Shown here piece by piece: positions 1-9,094 of a stretch of DNA of 36,947 nucleotides. The translations under genes and the position numbers were made by a program. The first letter of the stretch is position 1. Every line of letters begins with the position of its first letter. The stretch comes from Nitrospirales bacterium (GTDB lineage: Bacteria; Nitrospirota; Nitrospiria; Nitrospirales; UBA8639), in NCBI GenBank assembly GCA_031315915.1, contig JALDRK010000038.1:1-36947 (forward strand), written 5' to 3'. Below the pieces are notes generated by a model, which saw only the letters and a list, made by a program, of their open reading frames with translations, had not been told where the DNA came from and ran no database searches.

Positions 1-1
1 G

Positions 2-421
2 AATGTCATCCCCTCGCTGGCCGTGGCCACCCTCGACACTCGATTGCTGCCGGGCATGGACTCCGAGGCTTTTCTGGCGGAAGTAAAGGCAAGACTCGGA
101 GATGAAATCGAAGTCGAGGTCATCCATCCCGCCAGCGAGTCTGTCGTAACCCCGCATGACACCCCGATGTTTCGGGCACTGTCCGAGGCCATCACACGGC
201 ACCATCCCGACGCAACCGTCGTGCCGACGATTATTCCTTTCGGAACCGATTCGAGGATGTTTCGTCTGCGCGGGGCCAAGTGCTATGGCATCCTTCCCAT
301 GGTGCTCAGCACTGAACTCGCCACATCCATCCACGGCGACGCGGAGCGGATTCCGGTCGACCAATTCGAGACCGGCATTCGCATCTATTACGAAAGCCTG
401 TTGGAAGTGGCTTCCCGCTAG
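2..421 (+). CDS. M20-family metallopeptidase/amidohydrolase, C-terminal part (5' end outside window)
   Basis: The frame is open from the first bases of the window; codons from position 2 read NVIPSLAVATLDTRLLPG, a version of the conserved N-[VI]-I-P-x-x-[AC]-x-x-x-x-D-x-R-x-x-P-G strand at the start of the M20 dimerisation domain. The GTG at 23 is therefore an internal Val codon, not a start. Later motifs are PFGTDSRMFR and SIHGDAERIPVDQF; in this family the His of the second motif is a metal ligand and the preceding segment closes the active site. About 139 C-terminal residues are visible, which would be roughly a third of a 400-470 residue enzyme. Family members hydrolyse N-acyl amino acids or short peptides using two zinc ions; the substrate cannot be told from this fragment. 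The TAG stop is at 419-421. Confidence 0.85.
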   Translation, partial: NVIPSLAVATLDTRLLPGMDSEAFLAEVKARLGDEIEVEVIHPASESVVTPHDTPMFRALSEAITRHHPDATVVPTIIPFGTDSRMFRLRGAKCYGILPMVLSTELATSIHGDAERIPVDQFETGIRIYYESLLEVASR

Positions 422-582
422 CCGTTGGTTTCTCTAGCTGAATTTTCTCTTGTCCCGACTTCTCGAATCGCAAAGAAATCTCGCCAAAAAACTCACAGAG
501 AACGGACCATTCTATTCGCTAGATCCTGTATCGTATCCATCTAGTGCGAGAATTTCCACAATACAATCTTTGACGCCACTCT

Positions 583-1137
583 CTAATGCTTCTTACAGCG
601 AAGGTCTGACTTTTGAATGGCTGCGATCTTTTCATCATCGAACGGGATGGGCGCACATCCATGCCCCTTTTCACAGACAAAGTCGTATCTTGCCGCCGGC
701 TGATGACAACTTAGACATGTGACCCCTTGGGAACGATTCACCACATCATCTCCCCGATCCGCGATCTTCGTACCTTCCTTGGAGATATCCAGAAAGAAAA
801 ATTCCCAGCCGTTCGTGTTGGGGAATTTTTCACGCGGATGCTTCACCATGGCTTCAAACGGGACCAGTTGGAGGATAGTGCCCACCGGATACTCAACGTC
901 AGGCACGCTATCCCGGAAGATCCGCATGGCCTCCTTCAATTTCTCCGGATCGGAATGCTGGAAGCGGGTATTCCTGACCTTTGGCCAGTCGAGGATACAC
1001 CCAAAGGCTTCTTCAGTAATCGTAAGATCTTGAGCCGAAGCGCTGGACAAGATGAACAACCCCAGACCGGCTGCCAGCAGGGTCTGTTTACCCAGACGAA
1101 TAGCCCTATAAAAACACACGTTGATGAACTGATGCAT
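583..1137 (-). CDS. Secreted cytochrome P460-like haem protein
   Basis: The 184-residue product begins with a signal peptide (hydrophobic core about residues 19-35, likely cleavage after SSASA), so it acts in the periplasm. A CxxCH haem-c motif, CLSCH, is at residues 141-145, followed by a second Cys pair, CEKGHGC, at 155-161. The middle (YPVGTILQLVPFEAM and NGWEFFFLDIS) resembles the beta-rich core of cytochrome P460 family proteins, which bind a haem and can oxidise hydroxylamine or handle NO. Whether the lysine cross-link of true P460 is present cannot be judged by eye. The start at 1137 is supported by AAGGGGA six bases upstream of the ATG. The gene stands alone, convergent with the M20 gene. 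The haem-protein identity is fairly secure; the P460 subfamily assignment is less so. Confidence 0.65.
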   Translation of the reverse strand: MHQFINVCFYRAIRLGKQTLLAAGLGLFILSSASAQDLTITEEAFGCILDWPKVRNTRFQHSDPEKLKEAMRIFRDSVPDVEYPVGTILQLVPFEAMVKHPREKFPNTNGWEFFFLDISKEGTKIADRGDDVVNRSQGVTCLSCHQPAARYDFVCEKGHGCAPIPFDDEKIAAIQKSDLRCKKH

Positions 1138-1544
1138 GTTATATCCCCTTTCGTTTCACCCGAAAACGTTGCGTCGGTTCAAAATCAATCTGACTGCGGT
1201 CCGACTATCGATGAGGCCGCGGGCATATGTATAAATGGAGGTTAAATCCTAGATTTTCGATACATGGACGTCAAGATTGGCGTATAACGGATTTGGAATG
1301 GAAAAGTGATACCAATTCAGCTTTACAGAAAAAAACTGGCCCTCCCCCAGACCCCCTGACGATAGATCAGCGGGCCGTAGGTTCGATTCCTACACGGCCC
1401 ATCGACACCATCAGCCGTACGTGTCAAAAAGGCAATCTTCCAGCCAAGTGGATCGTTCCATGAGGCGTGTTTGGACATATAGGATGGAACGGATCAGTCT
1501 TTCCGTCTTCCCGTTCGGCGGATTTAGGTTAAAGTCCAATTCCC
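1138..1544. other. Intergenic region between P460-like gene and sigma factor
   Basis: This stretch of about 400 bases carries the upstream region of the minus-strand P460-like gene and the tRNA-like relic at 1356-1401. No coding sequence is convincing on either strand, and no clear terminator is seen downstream of the sigma-factor stop at 1545. Confidence 0.6.
1356..1401 (+). tRNA. tRNA-Lys-like 3' fragment (degenerate, probably non-functional)
   Basis: Reading 5' to 3' there is an anticodon-arm-like hairpin (CTGA 1356-1359, 7-nt loop CGATAGA 1360-1366, TCAG 1367-1370), a short variable segment, a perfect T arm (GTAGG 1377-1381, loop TTCGATT, CCTAC 1389-1393), the acceptor 3' strand ACGGCCC (1394-1400) and discriminator A1401. 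The pattern matches the 3' half of bacterial tRNA-Lys, whose acceptor is GGGYCGT/ACGRCCC. No matching acceptor 5' strand or D arm precedes it, and the anticodon loop lacks the invariant U33 and a Lys anticodon. It looks like a tRNA relic, possibly an attachment-site remnant left by an integrated element. Confidence 0.55.
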
Positions 1545-2357
1545 TCACGCACAATGCTTCAAAGAAGGATCGTGCAAAGGACGCGGAGATGACGGTTCCA
1601 TCCATGGCTCCAAGACTTGACGGACTTTGGTCCGCGCGCGATGCAATAACACCCGCTGGTTCGACTCGGATACGCCCAACATCCGACAGACGTCTTCCGA
1701 TTCAAGCCCCTCCACATCCCGCAACAGAATCACTTGGCGTTGCATGGGAGGAAGCGTCTGAATGACGCCATAGATTCGCTTGACCATTTCTTTGTTCAGC
1801 AGTTGCCGTTCCGGGGAGGCTTCTACCTGCGACGAAATGATGCCGGAATAGACCCCGGGCCATCCCTCTCCCCCAAGCACGGCCATCGGGTCTTCAGGCT
1901 GATCCGTTTCCCCTTTTCCTGATTCTGAGGCTCTTCCTGGAAATTCCACGTACCGACTTTCCCGCATCCCTTGCGTTTTGGCCCGATTCGTCAAGATCCG
2001 AAAGATCCAGGTTTTTAAAGAGGAGCGTCCCTCAAAGCGGTGAATGCCTTCGAGCACCGCCATCCAAGTCTCTTGCACGACCTCTTCGGCCACCGCCTCA
2101 CCATGCACAAATGTCAGCGCCACGCGAAGTAAGGGCGCATGAAACCGCTCCACCAATTCCATAAACGCGGTTTCCTCGCCCCGGCGCACACGATCAACCA
2201 GGACGGCTTCCGCTTGAAACACTTCGGGTTGTACATGATCCAGTTCCATCTCATCCACATCTTTATTTTTGAGAAATGAACCCGTATTTTTCCGTTTTCG
2301 CACGGTCTGCTCATTGCCATATACACCGAACATATACTCTGCCGTAAGGGTACTCAT
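1545..2357 (-). CDS. ECF-type RNA polymerase sigma factor (sigma-70 family)
   Basis: This 270-residue sigma factor directs RNA polymerase to a dedicated promoter set. Region 2 is at about residues 58-128 (AFMELVERFHAPLLRVAL, then EEVVQETWMAVLEGIHRFEG and SSLKTWIFRILTNRA); region 4 with its helix-turn-helix is at about 190-250 (LPPMQRQVILLRDVEG, VCRMLGVSESNQRVLLHRAR). It is longer than the usual 180-200 residues because of a polar N-terminal extension of about 50 residues and a roughly 60-residue linker (131-190). The start at 2357 is chosen because GGAGGA lies seven bases upstream; a longer frame to 2423 has no such site. It follows the STAS gene by 29 bases on the same strand, so the two are probably co-transcribed. 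No zinc-finger anti-sigma gene is adjacent, unlike many ECF operons. Confidence 0.88.
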   Translation of the reverse strand: MSTLTAEYMFGVYGNEQTVRKRKNTGSFLKNKDVDEMELDHVQPEVFQAEAVLVDRVRRGEETAFMELVERFHAPLLRVALTFVHGEAVAEEVVQETWMAVLEGIHRFEGRSSLKTWIFRILTNRAKTQGMRESRYVEFPGRASESGKGETDQPEDPMAVLGGEGWPGVYSGIISSQVEASPERQLLNKEMVKRIYGVIQTLPPMQRQVILLRDVEGLESEDVCRMLGVSESNQRVLLHRARTKVRQVLEPWMEPSSPRPLHDPSLKHCA

Positions 2358-2386
2358 CTGACGTTCCTCCATGCATGGATAAAGAT

Positions 2387-2683
2387 TTAGGTAAATAGCA
2401 CGTGATATATGAATGGCGGACAATTCACGACACGACAGCCTTTGTGCAGGAGCCGACGGATCATGCGAACCCCCTCACCTTCCACAAAGTTGACGTCTGA
2501 AAAATCCAACAAGACGTTTTGCTTGGTTAACAACAGGGCCTGACATTCGGTTTCCACGACGTCGATCCATTCCGAAACGATCCGCCCTTCGATGGCCATC
2601 GTTATCGTTCCCGGAGCTGTGTCGTTCAGCGTAATTCGAACCATGGGTGCGACTTTCTGTGTGATGGTTGACAACGCGTTCAT
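2387..2683 (-). CDS. STAS-domain protein (anti-sigma antagonist-like)
   Basis: This 98-residue protein is almost entirely one STAS domain, the fold of SpoIIAA-type antagonists that bind anti-sigma factors. Strand and helix order is clear: ITMAIEGRIVSEWIDVVETE, then NVLLDFSDVNFVEGEGVRMI, then HKGCRVVNCPPFIYHVL. In regulated family members the loop after the central strand carries a phosphorylatable Ser/Thr (typically D-S/T-x-G); here it reads EGEG, with no Ser or Thr, so switching by an anti-sigma kinase at that residue looks impossible. The start at 2683 has an AGAGAGA-type site just upstream. It is the first gene of an operon with the ECF sigma factor 29 bases downstream, which suggests a role in controlling that factor or its unknown partner; this is inference. 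Confidence 0.8.
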   Translation of the reverse strand: MNALSTITQKVAPMVRITLNDTAPGTITMAIEGRIVSEWIDVVETECQALLLTKQNVLLDFSDVNFVEGEGVRMIRRLLHKGCRVVNCPPFIYHVLFT

Positions 2684-2710
2684 GCTATCTCTCTTGAGCA
2701 ACCCTTGGAC

Positions 2711-2752
2711 CAAAAAAAAACCGACCACTTGGATTGTCTCCAAGTGGCCGGT
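2711..2752 (-). terminator. Rho-independent terminator after the sigma-54 regulator
   Basis: On the minus strand a 13-bp stem (bases 2752-2740 pairing with 2732-2720, one G-T pair, 7-base loop) is followed at once by a run of nine T's (2720-2712). It lies about 100 bases after the stop of the upstream activator gene and only 27 bases before the STAS start codon, so it may terminate the activator transcript or attenuate transcription into the STAS-sigma operon. Confidence 0.85.
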
Positions 2753-2853
2753 TTCACTGATATTTTTTAAGTTTTTTTGAAAATGTTTAGAGCGCCGGGC
2801 CCAATGTCTTTTCCCAATATTTCGTGACGGTCACAACATCTTGGGAATCTCTC

Positions 2854-5727
2854 TTATTTTTTTCTTGCAATTCCCAACTTTTTCATCCTGGCTTCCAGCG
2901 TGGTCGGTTTGAGTCCAAGCAATTCGGCCGCTCCGGCCTTTCCGCTGACCCGCCAACCGGTTTGTTCCAAGGTATCTATGATATGCAGCCGTTCGCGTTC
3001 CTCCAAGGTCATGACCGCTTGAGAGACACTGCCTGCCCGACCGGAAGCCGATAATTCAATCGGTTCAAGAGAAGAACCTTCGGTCAGAATCACCGCCCGC
3101 TCAATGATATGCTCCAACTCGCGGATGTTCCCGGGCCAGGCATATTGCCGGAGCGCCGCCATCATCGATTCCGGAATCCGGTCGATTCTCTTTCCTAAAT
3201 TCGCGGCACACTTCCGCACAAAATATTGCGCCAGAAGCGGAATGTCCCCTTCCCGTTCTCGAAGGGAGGGAAGATGTATCGGAAAAACGTTGAGGCGATA
3301 GTATAAATCCGAGCGGTACTGCCCCGTTCGAGATAATTGCTCGAGATCCCGGTTGGTGGCGGCAATGACCCGGACATTAATCTTAAATGTTTGCGTGCCT
3401 CCTACCCGTTCAAACTCCCCCTCTTGGAGGACGCGTAGGAGCTTCGCCTGCAAATCCAGAGGCAGCTCCCCGATTTCGTCCAAAAAGATCGTGCCTTTGT
3501 CGGCCAATTCAAACCGCCCGACTTTTTTGGTCAAGGCGCCAGTGAATGCACCTTTCTCATGCCCGAACAATTCGCTTTCGATCAAGCCGGCAGGAATGGC
3601 GGCGCAATTCACTTTGACCAGCGGCTTGGACTTGCGTGGACTCAGGTTATGAATGGCTCTGGCGATCAACTCCTTCCCGGTTCCGGTCTCTCCCGTCACG
3701 AGTACGGTCGAATCGGTGGGAGCCACCCGCTCGACATTGCGCAAGACTTTCTTGAGAGACGATGAAGAGCCAATCACCTCTTCAAAATTATGCACACTTT
3801 GGATTTCTTCACGCAGATAGGTATTCTGCGCTTCCAGTCTGGCTTTCTCCTGCTCCATGAGCACTTTATCGGTGATATCCACGAACATGGTGCGGGTATA
3901 GATCCCGCTGGGGTCCGGCTTTGACCACCACTGAATCCACAGGGGCTTGCCGTTGTCCTTGCGGCGCAATTCCAGCACGACCCCTCGGGTATCCGTTCCG
4001 CGTTCAATCGACTCGAAGGCCTCCTTCAGCCGCTTTTGGGCTTCCGGGGTATCGGGAATAAACGTTTTGCCGTACGTCCCTTCCACCTGATCCGGCGTGA
4101 TGCCCAGGGTATTCATCGCCGCCCTGTTGGCCCGGATAAACTTGGAGTCCAGTCCTTCGTTCACATAGGCGATCGGCGCCTCGTCGAACAAGTCTTTCAA
4201 CCGTTCTTCGCTCTCCGCAAGCCGAACATAAATTTGCTGGCGTTCTAATTCCGCTCCTGCCCTGGCACCAAATATTCGAAAAAGCGGAAGCAACCGGGCA
4301 TCCATAGGCATGGGTCGCACATCCATGGCGGCCAAATGCCCAAGCACTGCACCAGATCGGTTGAGCAATGGGATGGCGAGATAGCTTTCGGCTCCCAGAT
4401 CGACGAGCCCTTTCTCGTGAGGAAACAATTGTTGAACCCGTTCAGGGAAATGGCAGATTTCTCCAGCCAGCACTTGTCGGCAGGGGCTATGTTCCAAATC
4501 ATAGTCAAAATTGGGCAGATACCCGTCACCGGTCCAGAAAGCCAGCGTTCGCACCTTGGTTTTATCCGGAACCATTTCGGATACGAAGGCATATCGAACC
4601 CCTAACGCCTTGGCCAAATTCGTGACTAATGAATGGAAAAATTGGTCTCCGATGGCGGAAGCCGTTCCCTCAAGAATTTTTCTGAGGATCGTCTCCCCCT
4701 GACGCACGCTGTCTTCCAGGCGCAGACGTGAGAGCTCGGTCGCAGCCCGGGCGCCAAAAATTTTAAAAATTGAATAGTCTTGCGGACTGGCCGACATCGG
4801 TTTGACATCGAGCGCCGCCAAATGTCCCAGAACGGTTCCATCCTGAGCCACGAGGGGAATGGCCAGATATCCCTCAGCTTGAAGTTGCACCAACGCCTGG
4901 TCACCGGGGAAAAGATTTTGGACTCCCTGATCGAAATGACAAATTTCCCCCCGAACCACTTTTTCACAAGGAGTCCCGGCCAAGTCGTATTCGAAATTTT
5001 CACTAAAGGCCGCACCATCCCAAAAAGCCAGGGTTCTCACCCGGGTTTTCTCCTTCGTGAGTTCTCCCACAAAGGTATACCGGACTCCCAACGCCTTTGC
5101 CAGGTTTCGAGCGAGTGCCTGGAAAAATTCTCCGCCGGAGGTCGAAGCGGTTCCTTCATCGACGAGCCGCAGGATTACATCACTTTTCCTGAGCGCACGA
5201 TCCAACTGAACCCGTTCAATTTCCGCCAGCGCTCTGGCGGCAAAAATACGCATAATGGAAATTGAGTAGTCCCCATTGGGCATCGGTTTATCGTCCAATA
5301 CCGCCACATGGCCGGCCACCTTTCCGGAAGAATCGATGAGTGGAAGGCCGCAATAACTGACAGCTCCCCAGTCTTGAATGATTTGGTTGCCGGGGTACCA
5401 ATCGGCCAAGCCGTCGGCATGATGGACCACCTGATGATTCAATGCCACTTCACAGGGACCACCAACCGGCACCGGGAAACGAGGTAACAATCCCTTCGGC
5501 GACCATCCGGCCCTTGAATAAAAACATCCGTCCGCCGGATGGAATTCCGATATGTAGGCGTATTTCACCCCCAGCGCCTTGGCCAGCTCCTCGACCAACG
5601 TGTTAAAAAACCTCTCTCCTGCCTGCGCCTCCACCCCTTTAACCACTCGCTGGAGCACTTCCTCCGGAAAGGCAGGGACGGGCTCGCCTTCGGGGTGAAA
5701 TGGGGACGTTGTGCGTGCCGCGACCAT
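2854..5727 (-). CDS. Sigma-54-dependent transcriptional activator with three GAF domains and a PAS domain
   Basis: This 957-residue enhancer-binding protein activates sigma-54 promoters by ATP hydrolysis. Domains in order: GAF 1 (about 23-170), GAF 2 (178-335), GAF 3 (345-505), PAS (510-630), AAA+ sigma-54 interaction domain (645-880) and a Fis-type HTH (910-957). The AAA+ part has Walker A GETGTGKE, the sigma-54 contact loop GAFTGA and Walker [15 protein letters not shown] 2 and GAF 3 are close copies ([34 protein letters not shown] recur), so the sensor arose by tandem duplication. The layout recalls FhlA-like regulators, which bind small molecules through GAF domains; the ligand is unknown. 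The frame extends to 5982, but the start at 5727 has GAGGAGG five bases upstream and is preferred. A terminator follows at 2711-2752. Confidence 0.9.
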   Translation of the reverse strand: MVAARTTSPFHPEGEPVPAFPEEVLQRVVKGVEAQAGERFFNTLVEELAKALGVKYAYISEFHPADGCFYSRAGWSPKGLLPRFPVPVGGPCEVALNHQVVHHADGLADWYPGNQIIQDWGAVSYCGLPLIDSSGKVAGHVAVLDDKPMPNGDYSISIMRIFAARALAEIERVQLDRALRKSDVILRLVDEGTASTSGGEFFQALARNLAKALGVRYTFVGELTKEKTRVRTLAFWDGAAFSENFEYDLAGTPCEKVVRGEICHFDQGVQNLFPGDQALVQLQAEGYLAIPLVAQDGTVLGHLAALDVKPMSASPQDYSIFKIFGARAATELSRLRLEDSVRQGETILRKILEGTASAIGDQFFHSLVTNLAKALGVRYAFVSEMVPDKTKVRTLAFWTGDGYLPNFDYDLEHSPCRQVLAGEICHFPERVQQLFPHEKGLVDLGAESYLAIPLLNRSGAVLGHLAAMDVRPMPMDARLLPLFRIFGARAGAELERQQIYVRLAESEERLKDLFDEAPIAYVNEGLDSKFIRANRAAMNTLGITPDQVEGTYGKTFIPDTPEAQKRLKEAFESIERGTDTRGVVLELRRKDNGKPLWIQWWSKPDPSGIYTRTMFVDITDKVLMEQEKARLEAQNTYLREEIQSVHNFEEVIGSSSSLKKVLRNVERVAPTDSTVLVTGETGTGKELIARAIHNLSPRKSKPLVKVNCAAIPAGLIESELFGHEKGAFTGALTKKVGRFELADKGTIFLDEIGELPLDLQAKLLRVLQEGEFERVGGTQTFKINVRVIAATNRDLEQLSRTGQYRSDLYYRLNVFPIHLPSLREREGDIPLLAQYFVRKCAANLGKRIDRIPESMMAALRQYAWPGNIRELEHIIERAVILTEGSSLEPIELSASGRAGSVSQAVMTLEERERLHIIDTLEQTGWRVSGKAGAAELLGLKPTTLEARMKKLGIARKK

Positions 5728-6312
5728 TGCAGCCTCCTCTGAAATTTCGAAGTGTGAGAAAAACCGAACCGCCTTGGTTAGGAACTCACCGCCGCCATTA
5801 TCTCTGAGGAACCGGATGAAAGGGAATAGATCGGTCGGCGTATTATCCAGGCTGCTTTCTTGCAGTCCCCTGCTGACTGCTCTTGGAATTCTGTCATTCC
5901 CTTCGGGAACCGGCCAAGGAACATGGCACGGCTTCATGGAGCATTTCCGGGTGCTGAACCTCCTGTCATCCCCGTCAAGCACACCCAGGCGAGTTTACGA
6001 TTTTTTCGTGATACACTAGGCATGAGGATCGTGGAAGAAAGCGGAAATTATGGAACGGAGCAAGGAAGCTCGACAGTGCTCGTTGGACAGGAAAACGACC
6101 TCGTCCCTAGTCAATCTGTTTGACCATCCAAACTTTCATCCATCTCACAAATTGCCAACATCTCAGACCATGCTTCAGTTTTTTGAACTCGTGACCGGCC
6201 CAACTTCGGACATTGGATTTTCCCGTGGGCCGATAGCTCATGACCCGACAGGTCGTACTCTTCAATCCGTAACACCATCAGCCGAACAGGACGCATTAGA
6301 GGAGACCGCTCC
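5728..6312. other. Divergent intergenic region between sigma-54 regulator and GH63 gene
   Basis: This 585-base gap holds the upstream regions of two divergent genes and the VOC fragment at 5968-6066. The minus-strand frame of the regulator remains open to 5982, but that part has no recognisable domain or ribosome-binding site. No clear promoter could be assigned by eye. Confidence 0.5.
5968..6066 (+). pseudogene. VOC/glyoxalase-fold protein fragment
   Basis: Codons from about 5974 read [18 protein letters not shown] followed by IVEESGNYGTEQ, which is the first beta-alpha-beta unit of a vicinal-oxygen-chelate protein of the lactoylglutathione-lyase/epimerase type. The similarity stops after about 30 residues and the rest of the roughly 130-residue domain is missing. 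It reads as a decayed gene remnant in the gap between two divergent genes. The identification rests on one motif only. Confidence 0.45.
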
Positions 6313-8982
6313 ATGCCTCAACCGAAACCCTCTCTGACACAAGAAGAACAACGGCTCGAAGAGGCCAAAAAGCGGACGGTGCATTGGAAACGGTGGGGGC
6401 CCTATCTGAGTGAGCGCCAATGGGGCACGGTCCGCGAAGATTACAGCCCTCATGGCAACGCATGGGAATATTTCCCTCATGACCAGGCCCGCTCACGGGC
6501 TTATCGGTGGGGAGAAGACGGCCTGGGCGGGATCTGCGACCGTCATCAGTTCATTTGCTTTGCCTTAGCCCTCTGGAACGGGAAAGATCCGATTTTGAAG
6601 GAACGTTTGTTCGGCTTGACGGGCAACGAAGGCAATCATGGCGAGGACGTCAAAGAATACTATTTTTACCTGGATTCCACGCCCACCCATTCCTATATGA
6701 AGTTTCTCTATAAATATCCCCAACAACCTTTTCCCTATGCGCAATTAATTGAGGGAAACCGAAAACGCGGCAAGAATGAATGGGAATATGAGTTGATGGA
6801 CACGGGAGTGTTTCACGACAATCGGTACTTCGACGTATTTATCGAATATGCCAAAGCCACCCATGAAGACATCCTGATTCGAATCACCGCCCATAACCGC
6901 GGGCCGGATTTTGCCGAACTCCACGTGTTACCGACCATCTGGTTCCGCAATACCTGGTCCTGGATGCCCCATACGTCCCGCCCCACCCTTAATCGGGATG
7001 AAGATCTTGGCGATGCGCAGGTCATTCACCTCAACCATGAACAATACGGATCACGATGGCTGTTATGCGAAGGCACACCGGAAGTGCTCTTTACGGAAAA
7101 TGACACCAATACTCAACGGCTGTGGGGAATAGCGAATGCCACCCCTTATGTCAAAGACGGAATTAACGATTATATCGTCAACGGCATAAAAAAGGCCGTG
7201 AATGGTCAACAAATCGGCACGAAAGCCGCGGTCCATTATCATCCCCTGATCGCACCCGATCAGAGCGTGACATTTCGACTGAGATTGACCAACCTGCCTC
7301 CAACCGAAGGCCAGCTGGATGAAGAATTCGAAACCCTCTTTCCCGCACGCCAACAGGAGGCGGATGAATTTTATGCCAAACGCCTCGGGACCGCTCAATC
7401 CGTAGACGCGCAGAACGTTCAGCGCCAGGCATTTGCCGGAATGCTCTGGAGCAAACAGTTTTATCATTTTGATGTGAGGACCTGGCTGGCCGGAGACCCT
7501 ATCGGTCCGCCGCCTCCCGCCGGCCGCGACCATGGCCGAAACGCCGATTGGAAACATCTCTTTAATGAAGATCTCATTTCCATGCCCGACAAATGGGAAT
7601 ATCCGTGGTTTGCGGCATGGGACCTGGCTTTTCATTGCATCCCGTTAGCGTTGGTCGATCCGGACTTTGCCAAGGATCAACTGCGGTTACTGGTCAGAGA
7701 ATGGTACATGCATCCCAACGGACAAATTCCGGCCTATGAGTGGGCCTTCGGGGATGTAAATCCTCCCGTCCATGCCTGGGCGGCCTGGCGGGTCTATAAA
7801 ATCGAAAAACGCATCCGTGGCAAAGCCGACCGGATTTGGCTGGCCAAAATTTTTCATAAACTCCTGCTCAACTTTACCTGGTGGGTCAACCGCAAAGATG
7901 CCCTAGGACGAAACATTTTTCAAGGAGGGTTCCTCGGACTGGATAACATCGGCGTCTTCGACCGGTCCGCCCCACTCCCCACCGGAGGCCATATCGATCA
8001 ATCCGACGGCACGAGCTGGATGGGCATGTATTGTCTGAACATGCTGGCCATTGCCCTGGAACTGGCGCGACACGATCCCTCTTACGGAGACGTGGCCAGT
8101 AAGTTCTTTGAGCACTTCGTTTATATTTCTCATGCCATTAACCACCTGGGAGAAGGCAATCATGAAACCTCCCTGTGGGATGAAGCCGATGGATTTTATT
8201 ATGACGTGCTGCATTTCCCCGACGGTCGCCACCAACAAATGAAGGTCCGGTCCATGGTAGGGCTCATCCCCCTCTTTGCCGTGGAAACGCTGGAGCCGGA
8301 AGTCGTGGATGCCTTGCCGGGCTTTAAACGGCGGCTGTTGTGGTTTATCGAAAATCGCCCGGAATTCCGTCGCCACGTCTGCTCTACCAGTCTTCCCGAT
8401 GGGGGCGTCCGCCGAATGCTGTCTATCGTCGATCAGGAACAACTTCCGCGAGTCCTGAAGTACATGCTGGATGAAGAGGAATTCCTCTCTACCTATGGGA
8501 TTCGAGCTTTATCCAAATATCATCAAAGTCATCCCTATATCTTGAAGCTGAATGGCAATGAACATCGGGTGGATTATGAACCGGCCGAATCCCGAAGCGG
8601 TCTGTTCGGCGGGAACTCCAATTGGCGGGGGCCCATCTGGTTTCCCGTCAATTTCCTCCTGATCGAATCGCTGCAGAAGTTCCATCATTTTCTTGGGGAT
8701 CATTTTACCGTACCCTGCCCGACGGGGACGGGACAGCACCACACCCTGTGGGAGGTGGCCGGAGAAATTTCTCGTCGATTGAACCGTCTCTTCCTCCGCG
8801 ATTCCAAAGGCCAACGCCCCGTTTACGGCGGCTTACGGAAGTTTCAAGACGATCCCCATTGGCGTGACTACCTGCTCTTTCATGAATATTTTCATGGAGA
8901 CAACGGAGCGGGCTTAGGGGCCAGCCATCAAACGGGATGGACCGGACTGGTAACCAAGCTTTTGGAACAATCAGGAGAATAA
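6313..8982 (+). CDS. GH63-like glucosidase (MGH1-type glycoside hydrolase)
   Basis: The 889-residue protein resembles bacterial relatives of processing alpha-glucosidase I (family GH63), which cleave alpha-linked glucose from oligosaccharides or glucosylglycerate-type solutes. The N-terminal part (about 1-330) has the Trp/Tyr-rich beta domain ([40 protein letters not shown]). The C-terminal (alpha/alpha)6 barrel follows, with [63 protein letters not shown] and HQTGWTGLV; the acidic residues in the barrel motifs are the likely catalytic acid and base. There is no signal peptide, so it is probably cytoplasmic. AGAGGAGA lies about eight bases before the ATG. The debranching enzyme starts immediately downstream, with its ribosome site inside the end of this gene, so the two form an operon for intracellular glucan or storage-sugar breakdown. 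The exact substrate is not determined. Confidence 0.85.
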   Translation: MPQPKPSLTQEEQRLEEAKKRTVHWKRWGPYLSERQWGTVREDYSPHGNAWEYFPHDQARSRAYRWGEDGLGGICDRHQFICFALALWNGKDPILKERLFGLTGNEGNHGEDVKEYYFYLDSTPTHSYMKFLYKYPQQPFPYAQLIEGNRKRGKNEWEYELMDTGVFHDNRYFDVFIEYAKATHEDILIRITAHNRGPDFAELHVLPTIWFRNTWSWMPHTSRPTLNRDEDLGDAQVIHLNHEQYGSRWLLCEGTPEVLFTENDTNTQRLWGIANATPYVKDGINDYIVNGIKKAVNGQQIGTKAAVHYHPLIAPDQSVTFRLRLTNLPPTEGQLDEEFETLFPARQQEADEFYAKRLGTAQSVDAQNVQRQAFAGMLWSKQFYHFDVRTWLAGDPIGPPPPAGRDHGRNADWKHLFNEDLISMPDKWEYPWFAAWDLAFHCIPLALVDPDFAKDQLRLLVREWYMHPNGQIPAYEWAFGDVNPPVHAWAAWRVYKIEKRIRGKADRIWLAKIFHKLLLNFTWWVNRKDALGRNIFQGGFLGLDNIGVFDRSAPLPTGGHIDQSDGTSWMGMYCLNMLAIALELARHDPSYGDVASKFFEHFVYISHAINHLGEGNHETSLWDEADGFYYDVLHFPDGRHQQMKVRSMVGLIPLFAVETLEPEVVDALPGFKRRLLWFIENRPEFRRHVCSTSLPDGGVRRMLSIVDQEQLPRVLKYMLDEEEFLSTYGIRALSKYHQSHPYILKLNGNEHRVDYEPAESRSGLFGGNSNWRGPIWFPVNFLLIESLQKFHHFLGDHFTVPCPTGTGQHHTLWEVAGEISRRLNRLFLRDSKGQRPVYGGLRKFQDDPHWRDYLLFHEYFHGDNGAGLGASHQTGWTGLVTKLLEQSGE

Positions 8983-8986
8983 GACC

Positions 8987-9094
8987 ATGCCTCCTACCAC
9001 GAAACGAACGCGTACCGCTGGGACACTATCCATGAACATCCCCAATTGGCCGCAGGCTGTGGATTTCGGAAGAGAGATTTGTGGGTGACCTTGA
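8987..9094 (+). pseudogene. Original 5' end of the debranching enzyme gene, cut off by paired frameshifts
   Basis: The ATG at 8987 has AGGAG ten bases upstream, inside the GH63 gene end, and opens a frame identical to that of the debranching enzyme. It encodes VDFGREICG, the family's N-terminal motif, and then hits TGA at 9086 and again at 9092. Removing one G from GGG (9083-9085) and adding one G at 9097-9098 restores ICGDLEWAERREWLVTNG, the expected family sequence. The segment is thus the natural gene start, disrupted by two compensating one-base changes or by two sequencing errors. Confidence 0.7.

Noticed and set aside
5728..5982. N-terminal extension of the sigma-54 regulator to 5982
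   Set aside because: It has no domain or ribosome site, whereas GAGGAGG precedes the ATG at 5727.
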